NCBI GenBank assembly: GCA_025454405.1
Contig: JALOON010000081.1
Coordinates: forward strand, 1 to 58,225
DNA from: Oscillatoriaceae cyanobacterium Prado104
Lineage (GTDB): Bacteria > Cyanobacteriota > Cyanobacteriia > Cyanobacteriales > Microcoleaceae
Length of the DNA stretch: 58,225 nucleotides
Direction of reading: 5' to 3'
Part shown: in pieces, positions 43,780-53,632 of the stretch
Position numbering within the stretch: position 1 is the stretch's first letter
How the letters are laid out: every line of letters starts with the position of its first letter
Notes under the pieces: generated by a model
Databases searched by the model: none
What the model was told of the DNA's origin: nothing
What the model saw: only the letters and a program-made list of their open reading frames with translations
Position numbers and translations under genes: made by a program

Positions 43780-43892
43780 AAAAGAAGGAAGAAGGAAGAA
43801 GGAAGAAGCAAGAAGGAAGAAGCAAGAAGCAAGAATGCTTATACAATCTAAAAACCTCGGTGTCAACTGTCAACTGTCAACTGTCAACTGTT
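43780..43892. repeat. (GGAAGAA)n and (CAACTGT)n heptamer arrays
   Basis: GGAAGAA/GCAAGAA units at 43782-43835 and CAACTGT units at 43862-43892 fill the divergent spacer between the glycosyltransferase operon and the TPR-methyltransferase gene. The region must also hold both promoters. Confidence 0.8.
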
Positions 43893-43956
43893 TGAACTTT
43901 GCCAAATAGTAGTATACGATCGTATAGGGAATTGTTACTCAACAGGATAATCAAAA

Positions 43957-46251
43957 GTGAATTTGCAGCAACAGGCAGAACTATATTTAGCAACAGGGAA
44001 CTTCGATCGCGCCATCTCCCTGTGCGAGCAGTTTTTGGCGCTGCATCCCAATTCTGCTGAGGCTTGCAAAACTTTAGGGAAAGCGCTGCAAGCAGCAGGT
44101 AAACTAGAAGACGCAAGGTATTGGTATAAAGTTGCGATCGCTAACAAACCTGATTTTGCTGAAGCTTTTGCCAATCTCGGCACTCTTTGCGCTACCTTGG
44201 AACAGTGGGATGAGGCGATCGACTGTTACCAAAAAGCAATCTCCTTGCAACCGGATTTTGCCGGATTTTACCGAAATTTGAGCCGAATTTTTGCTCTGGC
44301 GGGCAAAGTTGAAGAGGCGACAGACAGTCGGTATCAAGCCCTGATGTTGGAACCGAGCGAAATCGCCGAAGAATATCTGGAGTTGGGCAATACTTTCTTG
44401 GCGCAAAACAAGTATGAAAAAGCGCAGAGTTGTTACCACCAAACTATTTATTTAAATCCCAGTTTTTGCGAGGCATACTATAAACTAGCTGAAACATCTA
44501 GCGAGTTACAACAATGGGATGAAGCTATTGTTAATTACCAAAAAGCCATTAAAATTCAGCCCGATATGTCGGAACTTTATTACAAATTGGGCAACGTTTT
44601 TCAAGCCAGCGGGCGATCGAGTAAAGCTGTTGCTGCTTACCGCGCCAGTATCGATTTGCATCCCGATTCTTTTTGGTGCTATTACAATTTAGGCAGCGTT
44701 TTAATGAAGTTAGAACGCTGGGAAGAAGCGCTAGTTGCTTACCGTACAGGCGTAGAAATTAACCCGGATTTTGCTTGGTCTTACTACAGCATCGGGGAAG
44801 CTTGCCGCCAATTAGCACAATGGTCGGAAGCCGAGGCAGCTTACCGGCGCGCTGTTGAGTTAGATCCGAATTATTCTGGTTCTTTTCACAATTTGGGAGA
44901 CGTGCTTTTGCAACTCGAAAACTGGCCGGAAGCCGAGGTAGCTTACAGGCAAGCGATCGCCCTTAATTCGGAATTTTTCTGGTCTCATTATAACTTAGCT
45001 TTTACATTAGGTAAACTGCAAAATTGGCAGGCAGCAGAAGTAGCTTACAGGCGGGCGATCGAACTGAATCCCGAATTTTCTTGGACTTATCACAATTTAG
45101 GAGAAGCGCTGTTAAAAACCCAGCAGTGGCAAGCAGCCGCAATTGCTTACAGGCGGGCGATCGAACTCAACCCCAACCTGGCTTGGTCCTATTGCAATTT
45201 AGGCGATGCCTTGACGGAAATGGGCGATTGGAACGATGCTGTTGCCGCTTACCTCGACGCGCTGCAGATCGAGCCCTCTTTACCTAAAATATACACCAAG
45301 TTGGGCGCGGTTTTGCCAAAAAGAACTCCGGCAAATTTAGATGCTGCAGTTAGTTATTACCGCGAAATGCAGCCGCTGCACTCTCCAGCATTTTACTGTC
45401 AGATTGCTGAAAAATTTGCTACCGAAAATCAGTTAGAAGCAGCGGCGTCACTGTACTTAATGGCCTTAGAAATTAAGCCACAAAATGCGGAGATCTCCTT
45501 AAAATTAGAAATAATTCAAGCTCAAAAAGATGCAGCAAGTAGAGAGAATATTGCATCAGAACTTCTTATCGAAGATATTCGCGATCGCTACATTGCCCGA
45601 ACAGTCAAAGGCAAAACTTTTGCGGAAGTCGGCGGCTTGTGGGGAACTGTTAGCGAAAAAATTTCTGTAGCTAGCAAATACGGAGCGACATCTCTAACAA
45701 TGATAGATGTCGCTCCAGCATCCCTGCACTTGTGGCAAGATTTTCGCGATCGGATGGCAAGTTTAAATATTGCTAATTATAATTGTATCAATCGAGATAT
45801 CGCTCAGATTCAAATTGCAGAAATTGGCGAGCCTTACGATGTCGTTCACTGTGCCGGAGTTTTGTACCATCACCCCAATCCCTTGCAAATTATGGTTGCT
45901 TTGCGCCAGATAACTCGCGAGTATTTAATTCTAACTTCAGCGATTACCCAAGAAGTTATCGAAAACCATCGGGGACGCTATCAAGTACCAGCTTCGGGGG
46001 TAATTTTTGTGCCGGCAATTACCGAAGCAGAACGAACTATTTTAAAAGCTTACTGGGAAACCTACCTCAACGGCAACCCTATTGTAGGGCTGACTGAGCC
46101 AGCAATTTTTAATCTCAACGATTTTGCGCCGTGGTGGTGGCTGCCTACAGCTTCTGCTTTAGAAGCTATGTGCAAAGTCGCGGGATTTAAAGTTTTAGAT
46201 AAAGGATTGACTTGGAATAATAATGCGATGACTCTCCTGCTGGCTGTTTAA
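43957..46251 (+). CDS. TPR repeat protein fused to a SAM-dependent methyltransferase
   Basis: The 764-residue reading starts at GTG 43957, with AGGA about 10 nt before it. Residues 1-500 hold about 13 tetratricopeptide repeats of 34 residues (W-EA-----A----P-F---Y-NLG). From about 540 the class I methyltransferase begins. KTFAEVGGLWGTVSEKIS is the SAM-binding strand and loop, and the acidic residue follows in LTMIDVAPAS. VVHCAGVLYHHPNPLQI is the usual post-IV segment. It resembles tRNA/CmoB-like or sugar methyltransferases. The TPR half probably holds a partner or a glycan carrier. Its divergence from the glycosyltransferase operon suggests glycan modification, which is inference. Confidence 0.87.
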   Translation: MNLQQQAELYLATGNFDRAISLCEQFLALHPNSAEACKTLGKALQAAGKLEDARYWYKVAIANKPDFAEAFANLGTLCATLEQWDEAIDCYQKAISLQPDFAGFYRNLSRIFALAGKVEEATDSRYQALMLEPSEIAEEYLELGNTFLAQNKYEKAQSCYHQTIYLNPSFCEAYYKLAETSSELQQWDEAIVNYQKAIKIQPDMSELYYKLGNVFQASGRSSKAVAAYRASIDLHPDSFWCYYNLGSVLMKLERWEEALVAYRTGVEINPDFAWSYYSIGEACRQLAQWSEAEAAYRRAVELDPNYSGSFHNLGDVLLQLENWPEAEVAYRQAIALNSEFFWSHYNLAFTLGKLQNWQAAEVAYRRAIELNPEFSWTYHNLGEALLKTQQWQAAAIAYRRAIELNPNLAWSYCNLGDALTEMGDWNDAVAAYLDALQIEPSLPKIYTKLGAVLPKRTPANLDAAVSYYREMQPLHSPAFYCQIAEKFATENQLEAAASLYLMALEIKPQNAEISLKLEIIQAQKDAASRENIASELLIEDIRDRYIARTVKGKTFAEVGGLWGTVSEKISVASKYGATSLTMIDVAPASLHLWQDFRDRMASLNIANYNCINRDIAQIQIAEIGEPYDVVHCAGVLYHHPNPLQIMVALRQITREYLILTSAITQEVIENHRGRYQVPASGVIFVPAITEAERTILKAYWETYLNGNPIVGLTEPAIFNLNDFAPWWWLPTASALEAMCKVAGFKVLDKGLTWNNNAMTLLLAV

Positions 46252-46267
46252 ACAGTTGAGAGTTGAT

Positions 46268-46375
46268 AGTTAAGAAAAGTTTTGAGTTTTGAGTTTTGAG
46301 TTTTGAGTTTTGAGTGTTAAATTAAGAAGTGTCTTTAACTCAAAACTCAAAATTCCCGAGCAATTACCAATTACC
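46268..46375. repeat. (TTTTGAG)n array
   Basis: TTTTGAG units at 46276-46313 and the reverse complement at 46333-46353. It separates the methyltransferase gene from the kinase gene. Confidence 0.78.
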
Positions 46376-46414
46376 AATTATCAAAGCGAATTTTTTAAAC
46401 AGGAAAATAAGTCA

Positions 46415-47707
46415 ATGGATAACGCCCGAAAAGAAGTACCCTTAGGAAATATTTTAGTAGTAGACGACACGCCAGAAAATCTTCGCCTGTTATCTACGAT
46501 GCTGACGCAGCGCGGTTACGCCCCCCGGTGCGTGATTAACGGTCAAATGGCTTTGAGGGCTTGCAATTCCAATCCCCCGGATTTGATTTTGCTGGATATT
46601 ATGATGCCCCAAATGAACGGCTACGAAGTGTGCCAGCATCTGAAATCTGACCCGAAAACTTGCGAAATTCCGGTAATTTTTATCAGTGCGAAAGATGAAG
46701 TTTTTGATAAAGTCAACGCCTTTGCTGTAGGGGCTGTGGACTATATTAGCAAGCCGTTTCAATTTGAAGAAGTCCTCGCCCGCATCGAAAGCCACCTCAC
46801 CCTCAGGAAGCTGCAAAAGCAACTCAAAGAACAAAATGTCCTCCTCCAAGAAGAAATCAGCAGCCGCTTAGCAGTCGAAAAGGCACTGCAAGAACAAAAT
46901 CAAATATTGCAGCAAGAAATCAGCAGTCGGCGTGCCGTAGAAAAAGCCCTGCAAGAGCAAAATCTCATCCTGCAAAAAGAGATAGCCAACCGCCAGCGCG
47001 CCGAATCCGCACTGTTGAAATCCAATCAAGAATTGGCGCGTTCCAATGCCGAACTAGAACAATTTGCTTATGTCGCTTCCCACGACTTGCAAGCGCCTTT
47101 AGCAACTATTGCCAGCTACGCTCAATTATTAGAAAAACGCTACAAAGACCGACTCGACAGCCAAGCTCATAAATTTATCGGCAACATAGTTCACGGCTGC
47201 ACGAGAATGCAAGCTTTAATCGACGATTTGCTGGAATATTCGCGAGTGGGCAGAAATCAGAAACCCTTCGAGCTAGTAGATTGCACTCGGGTAGTCGAAC
47301 AAGCCCTCGCCAATTTGCAAGCCACGATCCGCGACACTGGCGCAGTTGTTACTTATGGCGAAATGCCCGCAGTCACGGGGGATGTTTCTCAACTCGTACA
47401 GCTATTTCAAAATTTAATCGGCAATGCGATTAAATACCGCCAAGAAGCTGCGCCTGTTGTCACGGTAACTGCCTGCCGGCACGATGATAAATGGTTGTTT
47501 TCGGTGGCAGATAATGGCATCGGCATTGCGCCACAGCATCAAGAACGCATCTTTCAGATTTTCCAGCGCTTGCACACTCAAAAAGAATACTCTGGAACTG
47601 GCATTGGTTTAGCAATTTGTCAAAAGATTGTCGAACGCCACGGCGGATCTATTTGGGTAGAATCGGAAGCGGGTCAAGGTTCAACTTTTCACTTTACCCT
47701 CGGTTAA
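46415..47707 (+). CDS. Response-regulator/histidine-kinase hybrid (REC-coiled coil-HisKA-HATPase)
   Basis: The ATG at 46415, with AGGA upstream, gives 430 residues; the longer frame begins in the repeat array. REC is at about 12-130 with the phosphoacceptor Asp61 (LILLDIMMPQMNG). A coiled coil of about 80 residues follows, made of three near-identical 25-26 residue units (LQEEISSRLAVEKALQEQN and variants). HisKA carries His223 (VASHDLQAPLATI). HATPase has NLIGNAIKYRQE, DNGIGIAPQHQER and GTGIGLAICQKIVERHGGSI. No transmembrane segment is seen. The design, with REC before the kinase, is that of phosphorelay receivers fed by another kinase, perhaps the next gene. Confidence 0.9.
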   Translation: MDNARKEVPLGNILVVDDTPENLRLLSTMLTQRGYAPRCVINGQMALRACNSNPPDLILLDIMMPQMNGYEVCQHLKSDPKTCEIPVIFISAKDEVFDKVNAFAVGAVDYISKPFQFEEVLARIESHLTLRKLQKQLKEQNVLLQEEISSRLAVEKALQEQNQILQQEISSRRAVEKALQEQNLILQKEIANRQRAESALLKSNQELARSNAELEQFAYVASHDLQAPLATIASYAQLLEKRYKDRLDSQAHKFIGNIVHGCTRMQALIDDLLEYSRVGRNQKPFELVDCTRVVEQALANLQATIRDTGAVVTYGEMPAVTGDVSQLVQLFQNLIGNAIKYRQEAAPVVTVTACRHDDKWLFSVADNGIGIAPQHQERIFQIFQRLHTQKEYSGTGIGLAICQKIVERHGGSIWVESEAGQGSTFHFTLG

Positions 47708-48049
47708 TTTTGCTAGCAGACCCCCGACACTTGGGGATTTGAGATTTGAGATTTGAGATGGATTTGAGATTTATTTGAGGTTGCTGGTGAAATTAAGGCT
47801 TAAAGCTTGCTGGCAGCGGCGCGATGTCCTCAAACAAGTCCATCGAGAAAAATGCTCTACATTGACAGAATTGTTTTTTAGTGATATAATTATCGCTCTA
47901 TCCACAATTATGGCAACATTTGCTCGCACCGCAATGTGAATCCAAATATATCCAGAGCTTAAATTTACTAAATACCAGCAAAAAACGGCAAAAAAAGTGT
48001 CATCCAAGTTAGATTGACCGCAAGTATCCCGATCGATAACTAAGCTACT
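47708..48049. other. Spacer between two signalling genes
   Basis: Heptamers TTTGAGA/TTTGAGG at about 47740-47778. The rest is AT-rich with no recognised element. The 78-residue minus-strand frame is not credible. Confidence 0.4.
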
Positions 48050-51000
48050 ATGAAAGCAGTTTTTAACTTATTGTCTGCTACCAGCTTGAAAGTTCTATTG
48101 GTTGAAGATAACGCCCAAGAAGCAGAACTTATTGAAGATTTGCTATCAGAAATCAGCATAGCGCAGCAGGTATCGGTAACCAAAGCCGATCGCCTGTGTC
48201 AAGCACAGCAGTTGTTGGAGCGAGAAAATTTTGACATAATTTTATTAGACCTGTCGCTGCCGGACAGCATCGGAATTGAAACGGTGGCAAGGGTGCAAGA
48301 ATACGGGCTAAACTTGCCGATCGTCGTGCTGACAGCTCAAAAAGACGAAGAACTTGCCCTGCGCTCGATCTCGGCAGGAGTCCAAGATTATTTAGTAAAA
48401 AGAAATATTGATAGCGAACTTTTAATCCGATCGCTGCGGTACGCGATCGAGCGCCAACACAGTCAAGATGCCCTGCGAAAAAGCGAAGAAAAGTATCGAT
48501 CGATCGTCGAAAATTCCCTCGTCGGAATTGGGATTATCAGTCCGGTTACCAACCCCCCAACTCCCGAAAACTGCAACTGGATAGAAACCAACGATGCCCT
48601 CTGCAATCTGTTAGGATACAAACGCAGCGAACTCGCAAAAAAAAATTGGCTGGATCTGACTCATCCAGACGATCGCCGCGATAACTTAGAACAATTATCT
48701 CAAATTTTAACAGGAGCGATCGACGGCTGCACTTCTGACAAAAGGTGGCTGCGCCAAGACGGCAAAATAGTTTACACGCGGGTTTCCCTGCGCTGCATCC
48801 GCGGCCGGGACGGGTCGATCGACCGCATAATTAAGATCGTATTAGACGTGAGCGATCGCTACCGCTACGAAACCCAACTCAAAGGATCGGAACAATTTTT
48901 AAACCACGTAATTAATGCAACTCCTGACCCGATTTTTGTTAAAGACGACCGGCACCGCTGGATTTTATTAAACGATGCTTTTTGTGAGTTGGTAGGAAAA
49001 CCGCGATCGAAACTGATCGGCAAGTCCCACCTCGATTTTTTTACCCAGCCTGAAATCGACCTGTGTTTTCAAACAGACAAACAAGTATTGCAGACAGGCA
49101 TCGCTACTGAAACAGAAGGAAGTTTTACAGACAGCCAAGATAACAAACACATCATTTCTACAAAAAAAAGCGTATTTCAAAAACCAGACGGCAGTAAAAT
49201 CATAGTAGGTACGATTCGAGATATCACCGAATACAGGCGACAACAAATAGCTTTAGAACAAAGCGAAGCTCGCTTTCAAAAACTGGTAGCTAACCTGCCC
49301 GGAGTCATCTATCAATTCCGAATGTCAGCCAACGCACCAAGGTCGATTCCTTACATATCTTCAGGCAGTCGCGAACTCTACGAATTAGAACCAGAAACCA
49401 TCAGGCAAAACCCAGAATTGGTTTTCGGGGGAGTTCACCCAGACGACGTTGCAGCCTTAGAAGAATCGATCGCAATTTCATCAGCAACAATGCAGCCCTG
49501 GCAGCATCAGTGGCGGCACATCATGCCATCAGGAAAAGTCAAGTGGGTGCAAGGAGTTTCCCGACTCGAACCCGTAAATTGCGAGGCAAAATCTGGCAGC
49601 GAAGTCGCTGTTGTCTGGGACGGTTTGATGATAGATATTACGGAATTAAAACAAGCACAATCAGAGCGCGATCGATTCTTTACCATCTCCCTCGACTTGC
49701 TTTGCATTATCGGTTTCGACGGTTATTTCAAACGTTTAAACCCCGCTTGGTTAAATTCCTTAGGCTACACCAATGCCGAGCTTTTCGCTCAGCCAGTTAT
49801 CGAATTTATTCACCCAGAAGACAGAGAAGCCAGCACAGCCGAACTCGAAAAATTAATCGTCGGTATCTCTACATTCTACTTTGAAAACCGCTGGATCTGC
49901 CAAGACGGTTCCTATAAATGGGTGCTGTGGACGGCATCGCCATTTAGCGAAGAAGGTTTAATTTATGCCGTCGGGCGCGACATTACTTCGCGCAAAGAAG
50001 CAGAATCCGCACTCAAGCGGCAAGCAGCAGCAATGGCCGCTGCTTATGACGGGATCGCCATATTTAACCACGGTCAAAACTATATTTATGTCAATGATGC
50101 TTACCTGAAAATGTACGGCTTTAAAACTGCCGGCGAACTGTTAGGTAAAAGCTGGAAAACGCTCTATAGAGATGCCGAAATTCAACAATTCGATCGAGAG
50201 ATTGGATCTGCGATCGAACAAACAGGGTATTGCCATACAGAAGTAACGGGCTACCGCCCCAACGGCACTCAGTTTCATCAAGAACTTTCGCTCACAGCCA
50301 TTGCAGGCGGAGAAATAATTGCCATCGTCCGCGATATCAGCAACCGAAAACAAGCAGAAATAGCCCTCCGCGAAAGCCAGCGCCGCTACCGAACTCTAGC
50401 AGAATCTTCACCGGTTTGCATCTTCCACAGCGACGCATTTAGCAATTGCTTCTATGTCAACCAACGGTGGACTGAAATCACTGGCTTAAATCCAGATATA
50501 GCAGCAAAACACGGGTGGTTGAACGCCATCCATCCCGAAGATGCAGAACGAGTCAAACAGGAATGGAATCGGGCCGTAGTTGAGAGAGTTCCTTTCAAAT
50601 CGGAATACCGCTTTCTGCGTCCCGACGGCGCTGTAATTTGGGCAATCTGTCAAGCAGTCGCAGAAATTGGAGACGGTGGCGAAATTAAAGGCTATGTCGG
50701 CACGATTACTGATATTAGCGATCGCAAAAAAGCTGAAGAAGAATTGCGCGAAGTTACCGTTTCTTTGGAAAACGCCTTAGAAGGAATTTCGCGGCTGGAT
50801 GCCCAAGGAAATTACATATCTGTCAACAAAGCTTATGCCAGTGCTGCCGGCTACGAACCCAGCGAAACGATCGGCATGAAATGGTCGATGACAGTACATC
50901 CCGATGACCTCGAAAAATTGCAAGCAGCCTACGAATTGATGCTGCAAACTGGTAAAGTAGAATTAGAAGCCAGAGGAGTGCGCAAAGACGGCTCGATTTT

Positions 51001-53632
51001 TCACAAACAAGTAGTAATGACCGCCATCCGCGACGCGCAAAATAATTTTTCCGGTCATTACTGCTTCATGAAAGATATCAGCGATCGCAAACAAGCAGAA
51101 TTAGAGCTGCGACGAGTTACTCAAGCGGTAGAAAGTACCAGCGACGCGATCGGCATTGCTGACTTGCAAGGACGCTCTATTTACCACAATCAAGCCTTCA
51201 TCCAGCGGTACGGCTACACCGCTGCCGAACTGAATAGCGCCGGGGGAATTGCAGCGATGTATCCCCAAACAACAGAACTTTTAGAAATTTTTAAAACCAT
51301 CCGCAAAGGCAAATCTTGGCAAGGCGAAATTAAAATCAAAACTAAAAGTAACGAACAAGTAACAACTTTATTTCGTGCCGACAGCATTAAAGATGAAAAC
51401 GGCAATTTAATCGGGTTAGTGGGAGTAATTACCGACATCACCGAACGCAAACTAGCAGAAATAGCTCTCGTGCACCAATTAAGGCGAGAAAGGCTGGTAG
51501 TTGCCATGCTCGATCGCATTCGTTCCTCCCTCAATTTAGAAGAAGTCCTCACCGCTGCTGTCGAACAAGTGCGAAAATTCTTGGAAACAGATCGCACAGT
51601 TATTTACCGCTTCAATTCCGACTGGACGGGGAGAGTAGTTGTCGAGTCAGTCGCCGAAAATTGCAGGTCTTTGTACGGTTTAAACTTTAACGACACCTGC
51701 TTTGACGACAAGTTTATGGCTCTTTACCAGCAAGGTTTTATCCGCGCGCTCGAAGATATTTACAGTGCAGATTTGACAGCAGACCACATTAATTTACTTG
51801 TAGAATATGAAGTCAAAGCTTGTTTAGTAGTTCCGATTTTACAGGCAAAAGACAGTATTGCTAGCGCGCGATCGACCCCAGGAAACCACCTCTGGGGATT
51901 GCTGATCGCCCACGACTGCAAGGCCCGGCGTGACTGGGATTCCTCAGAAATTGAATCCCTCAGACAGTTGTGCGTCCAACTGGCAATTGCCATCCAGCAA
52001 TCAACTCTATTTCAACAAGCGCAAACCGAAATAGCCGAACGCAAACAAGCAGAAGCCGCCCTGCAACAAGCCAAAGAATCAGCAGAAACCGCCAACCGCG
52101 CCAAGAGCGAATTTCTCGCCAACATGAGCCACGAACTGCGAACTCCTTTAAACGGCGTTTTAGGTTACGCTCAAATCCTCAAAACTGACAAACATTTAAA
52201 CGCCGAACACCAACAAAGCCTCAGCAGCATCGAACAGTGCGGCAAACACTTGCTGATGTTAATCGACGATGTTTTAGACCTTTCTAAAATCGAAGCAAGC
52301 AAAATGGAACTCTACCCCGCAGAGTTAAATTTTACCAGCTTCACTCAAAGTCTCGCTCATTTGTTCCAAATGCGGGCAACTCAAAAAGGCATTACTTTCA
52401 GTTACGAACAAGTATCTCCCTTACCTAGTAGCGTCCAAGCCGATGAAAAAAGATTGCGGCAAATTTTAATTAACTTACTCAGCAATGCAGTTAAATTTAC
52501 AGACAGCGGCGGCGTAACTTTCAAAGTCGGCTATGTCGGCAGTGGGGCATGGAGTCGGGGACAAGGAGAAAATAGCGAATTGGCGGTTTTAAGTTCCGAA
52601 TTGAAACAGAATTATATGTTGTTTGCCGGAGGTTCGATCGCCGACAAACACTCCCTCAAAATCCGCTTTCAAGTCGAAGATACCGGCACCGGCATCGAAC
52701 CCAGCAAGCTAGAAGAAATATTTTTGCCCTTCCATCAAGCCAGCACCAACAGATTTGTTGAAGGCACCGGTTTGGGACTTTCGATCGGTCAGAAACTAGC
52801 TAAAATGATGGGTTCTGAAATTCGCGTCAAAAGCAGGTCGGGAGTTGGCAGCACTTTCTGGCTGGATTTAGAATTGCCCGCAGCCAAACGATACTTAGAA
52901 GTTCCTTCCTTAGAAGACAAACGCTGGCTGGTAGGTTTTGTCGGCGACAAGCGCAAAGTGCTGATCGCAGATGACGATCGAGTAAATCGCTCTATGTTGT
53001 GCAGCCTGCTTTCCCGTTTGGGATTTGAAGTAACCCAGGCAACAAACGGTCGGGAATGCATCCGCCAAGCACTCGAATTCAAACCAGATGCAATTTTAAT
53101 TGACTTGTTAATGCCCGTGATGGATGGCTTAGAAACTGCGCGGCGATTGCGGCAGTTGCCGGAATTAAAAGATGTGGTGTTAATTGCGCTATCAGCTAGC
53201 GTTTTTGAAAGTAAGCAGCAAGAAAGCCTTCTCGCAGGGTACGATCGTTTTGTCCCCAAACCGATCGAAGCAAATCACTTTTTGGAACACTTGCGATCGC
53301 ACTTAGGATTGGAATGGATTTACGAAGAATGTGTCGAAACCAAAAAGCGGAAACATCAAAATTTAACCGCAACCCCCGACGTTCCCGAGTATGCTTCCCT
53401 GTTGCCTAGTGCCGCTGAGTCAGTCGCAAACTTGTTGAAACTCGCAGCTATGGGCGACATCGAAGGCGTTGCCGAAGAAACCGCTAAAATCGAAAATTTA
53501 GATCCGAAATTAATGCCGCTGGTAGCGCGCATTCGCCAACTGACTAAAGGATTTCAGCTCAAACAAATTCGCAATCTCTTAAAAGAATATATTGCAGGGA
53601 ACAGGGAACAGGGAACAGGGAATAGGGAATAG
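48050..53632 (+). CDS. Giant hybrid histidine kinase: REC - 8 PAS - GAF - HisKA - HATPase - REC
   Basis: The protein has 1860 residues. The first receiver has Asp67 (IILLDLSLPDS). Eight PAS/PAC units follow at about 145-1150, each ending in the usual D-I-(S/T)-(D/E)-R-K-x-A-E. A GAF domain spans about 1160-1325. It has the LYQQGFIRALEDI context of cyanobacteriochrome-like GAFs, but the usual Cys is Asp1245 (TADHINLL, usual PCHxxLL). HisKA has His1361 (MSHELRTPLNGV), HATPase shows LLSNAVKFTDSG and GTGLGLSIGQK, and the second receiver has Asp1685. No transmembrane segments are seen, so it is cytoplasmic. The last 10 residues (NREQGTGNRE) are encoded by a heptamer repeat. Confidence 0.93.
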   Translation: MKAVFNLLSATSLKVLLVEDNAQEAELIEDLLSEISIAQQVSVTKADRLCQAQQLLERENFDIILLDLSLPDSIGIETVARVQEYGLNLPIVVLTAQKDEELALRSISAGVQDYLVKRNIDSELLIRSLRYAIERQHSQDALRKSEEKYRSIVENSLVGIGIISPVTNPPTPENCNWIETNDALCNLLGYKRSELAKKNWLDLTHPDDRRDNLEQLSQILTGAIDGCTSDKRWLRQDGKIVYTRVSLRCIRGRDGSIDRIIKIVLDVSDRYRYETQLKGSEQFLNHVINATPDPIFVKDDRHRWILLNDAFCELVGKPRSKLIGKSHLDFFTQPEIDLCFQTDKQVLQTGIATETEGSFTDSQDNKHIISTKKSVFQKPDGSKIIVGTIRDITEYRRQQIALEQSEARFQKLVANLPGVIYQFRMSANAPRSIPYISSGSRELYELEPETIRQNPELVFGGVHPDDVAALEESIAISSATMQPWQHQWRHIMPSGKVKWVQGVSRLEPVNCEAKSGSEVAVVWDGLMIDITELKQAQSERDRFFTISLDLLCIIGFDGYFKRLNPAWLNSLGYTNAELFAQPVIEFIHPEDREASTAELEKLIVGISTFYFENRWICQDGSYKWVLWTASPFSEEGLIYAVGRDITSRKEAESALKRQAAAMAAAYDGIAIFNHGQNYIYVNDAYLKMYGFKTAGELLGKSWKTLYRDAEIQQFDREIGSAIEQTGYCHTEVTGYRPNGTQFHQELSLTAIAGGEIIAIVRDISNRKQAEIALRESQRRYRTLAESSPVCIFHSDAFSNCFYVNQRWTEITGLNPDIAAKHGWLNAIHPEDAERVKQEWNRAVVERVPFKSEYRFLRPDGAVIWAICQAVAEIGDGGEIKGYVGTITDISDRKKAEEELREVTVSLENALEGISRLDAQGNYISVNKAYASAAGYEPSETIGMKWSMTVHPDDLEKLQAAYELMLQTGKVELEARGVRKDGSIFHKQVVMTAIRDAQNNFSGHYCFMKDISDRKQAELELRRVTQAVESTSDAIGIADLQGRSIYHNQAFIQRYGYTAAELNSAGGIAAMYPQTTELLEIFKTIRKGKSWQGEIKIKTKSNEQVTTLFRADSIKDENGNLIGLVGVITDITERKLAEIALVHQLRRERLVVAMLDRIRSSLNLEEVLTAAVEQVRKFLETDRTVIYRFNSDWTGRVVVESVAENCRSLYGLNFNDTCFDDKFMALYQQGFIRALEDIYSADLTADHINLLVEYEVKACLVVPILQAKDSIASARSTPGNHLWGLLIAHDCKARRDWDSSEIESLRQLCVQLAIAIQQSTLFQQAQTEIAERKQAEAALQQAKESAETANRAKSEFLANMSHELRTPLNGVLGYAQILKTDKHLNAEHQQSLSSIEQCGKHLLMLIDDVLDLSKIEASKMELYPAELNFTSFTQSLAHLFQMRATQKGITFSYEQVSPLPSSVQADEKRLRQILINLLSNAVKFTDSGGVTFKVGYVGSGAWSRGQGENSELAVLSSELKQNYMLFAGGSIADKHSLKIRFQVEDTGTGIEPSKLEEIFLPFHQASTNRFVEGTGLGLSIGQKLAKMMGSEIRVKSRSGVGSTFWLDLELPAAKRYLEVPSLEDKRWLVGFVGDKRKVLIADDDRVNRSMLCSLLSRLGFEVTQATNGRECIRQALEFKPDAILIDLLMPVMDGLETARRLRQLPELKDVVLIALSASVFESKQQESLLAGYDRFVPKPIEANHFLEHLRSHLGLEWIYEECVETKKRKHQNLTATPDVPEYASLLPSAAESVANLLKLAAMGDIEGVAEETAKIENLDPKLMPLVARIRQLTKGFQLKQIRNLLKEYIAGNREQGTGNRE

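Noticed and set aside
43877..44442. Minus-strand frames over the TPR gene
   Set aside because: Shadows of the TPR repeats; the plus strand has the complete domain structure.
47771..48007. 78-residue minus-strand frame between the two kinases
   Set aside because: No start signal or recognisable content.
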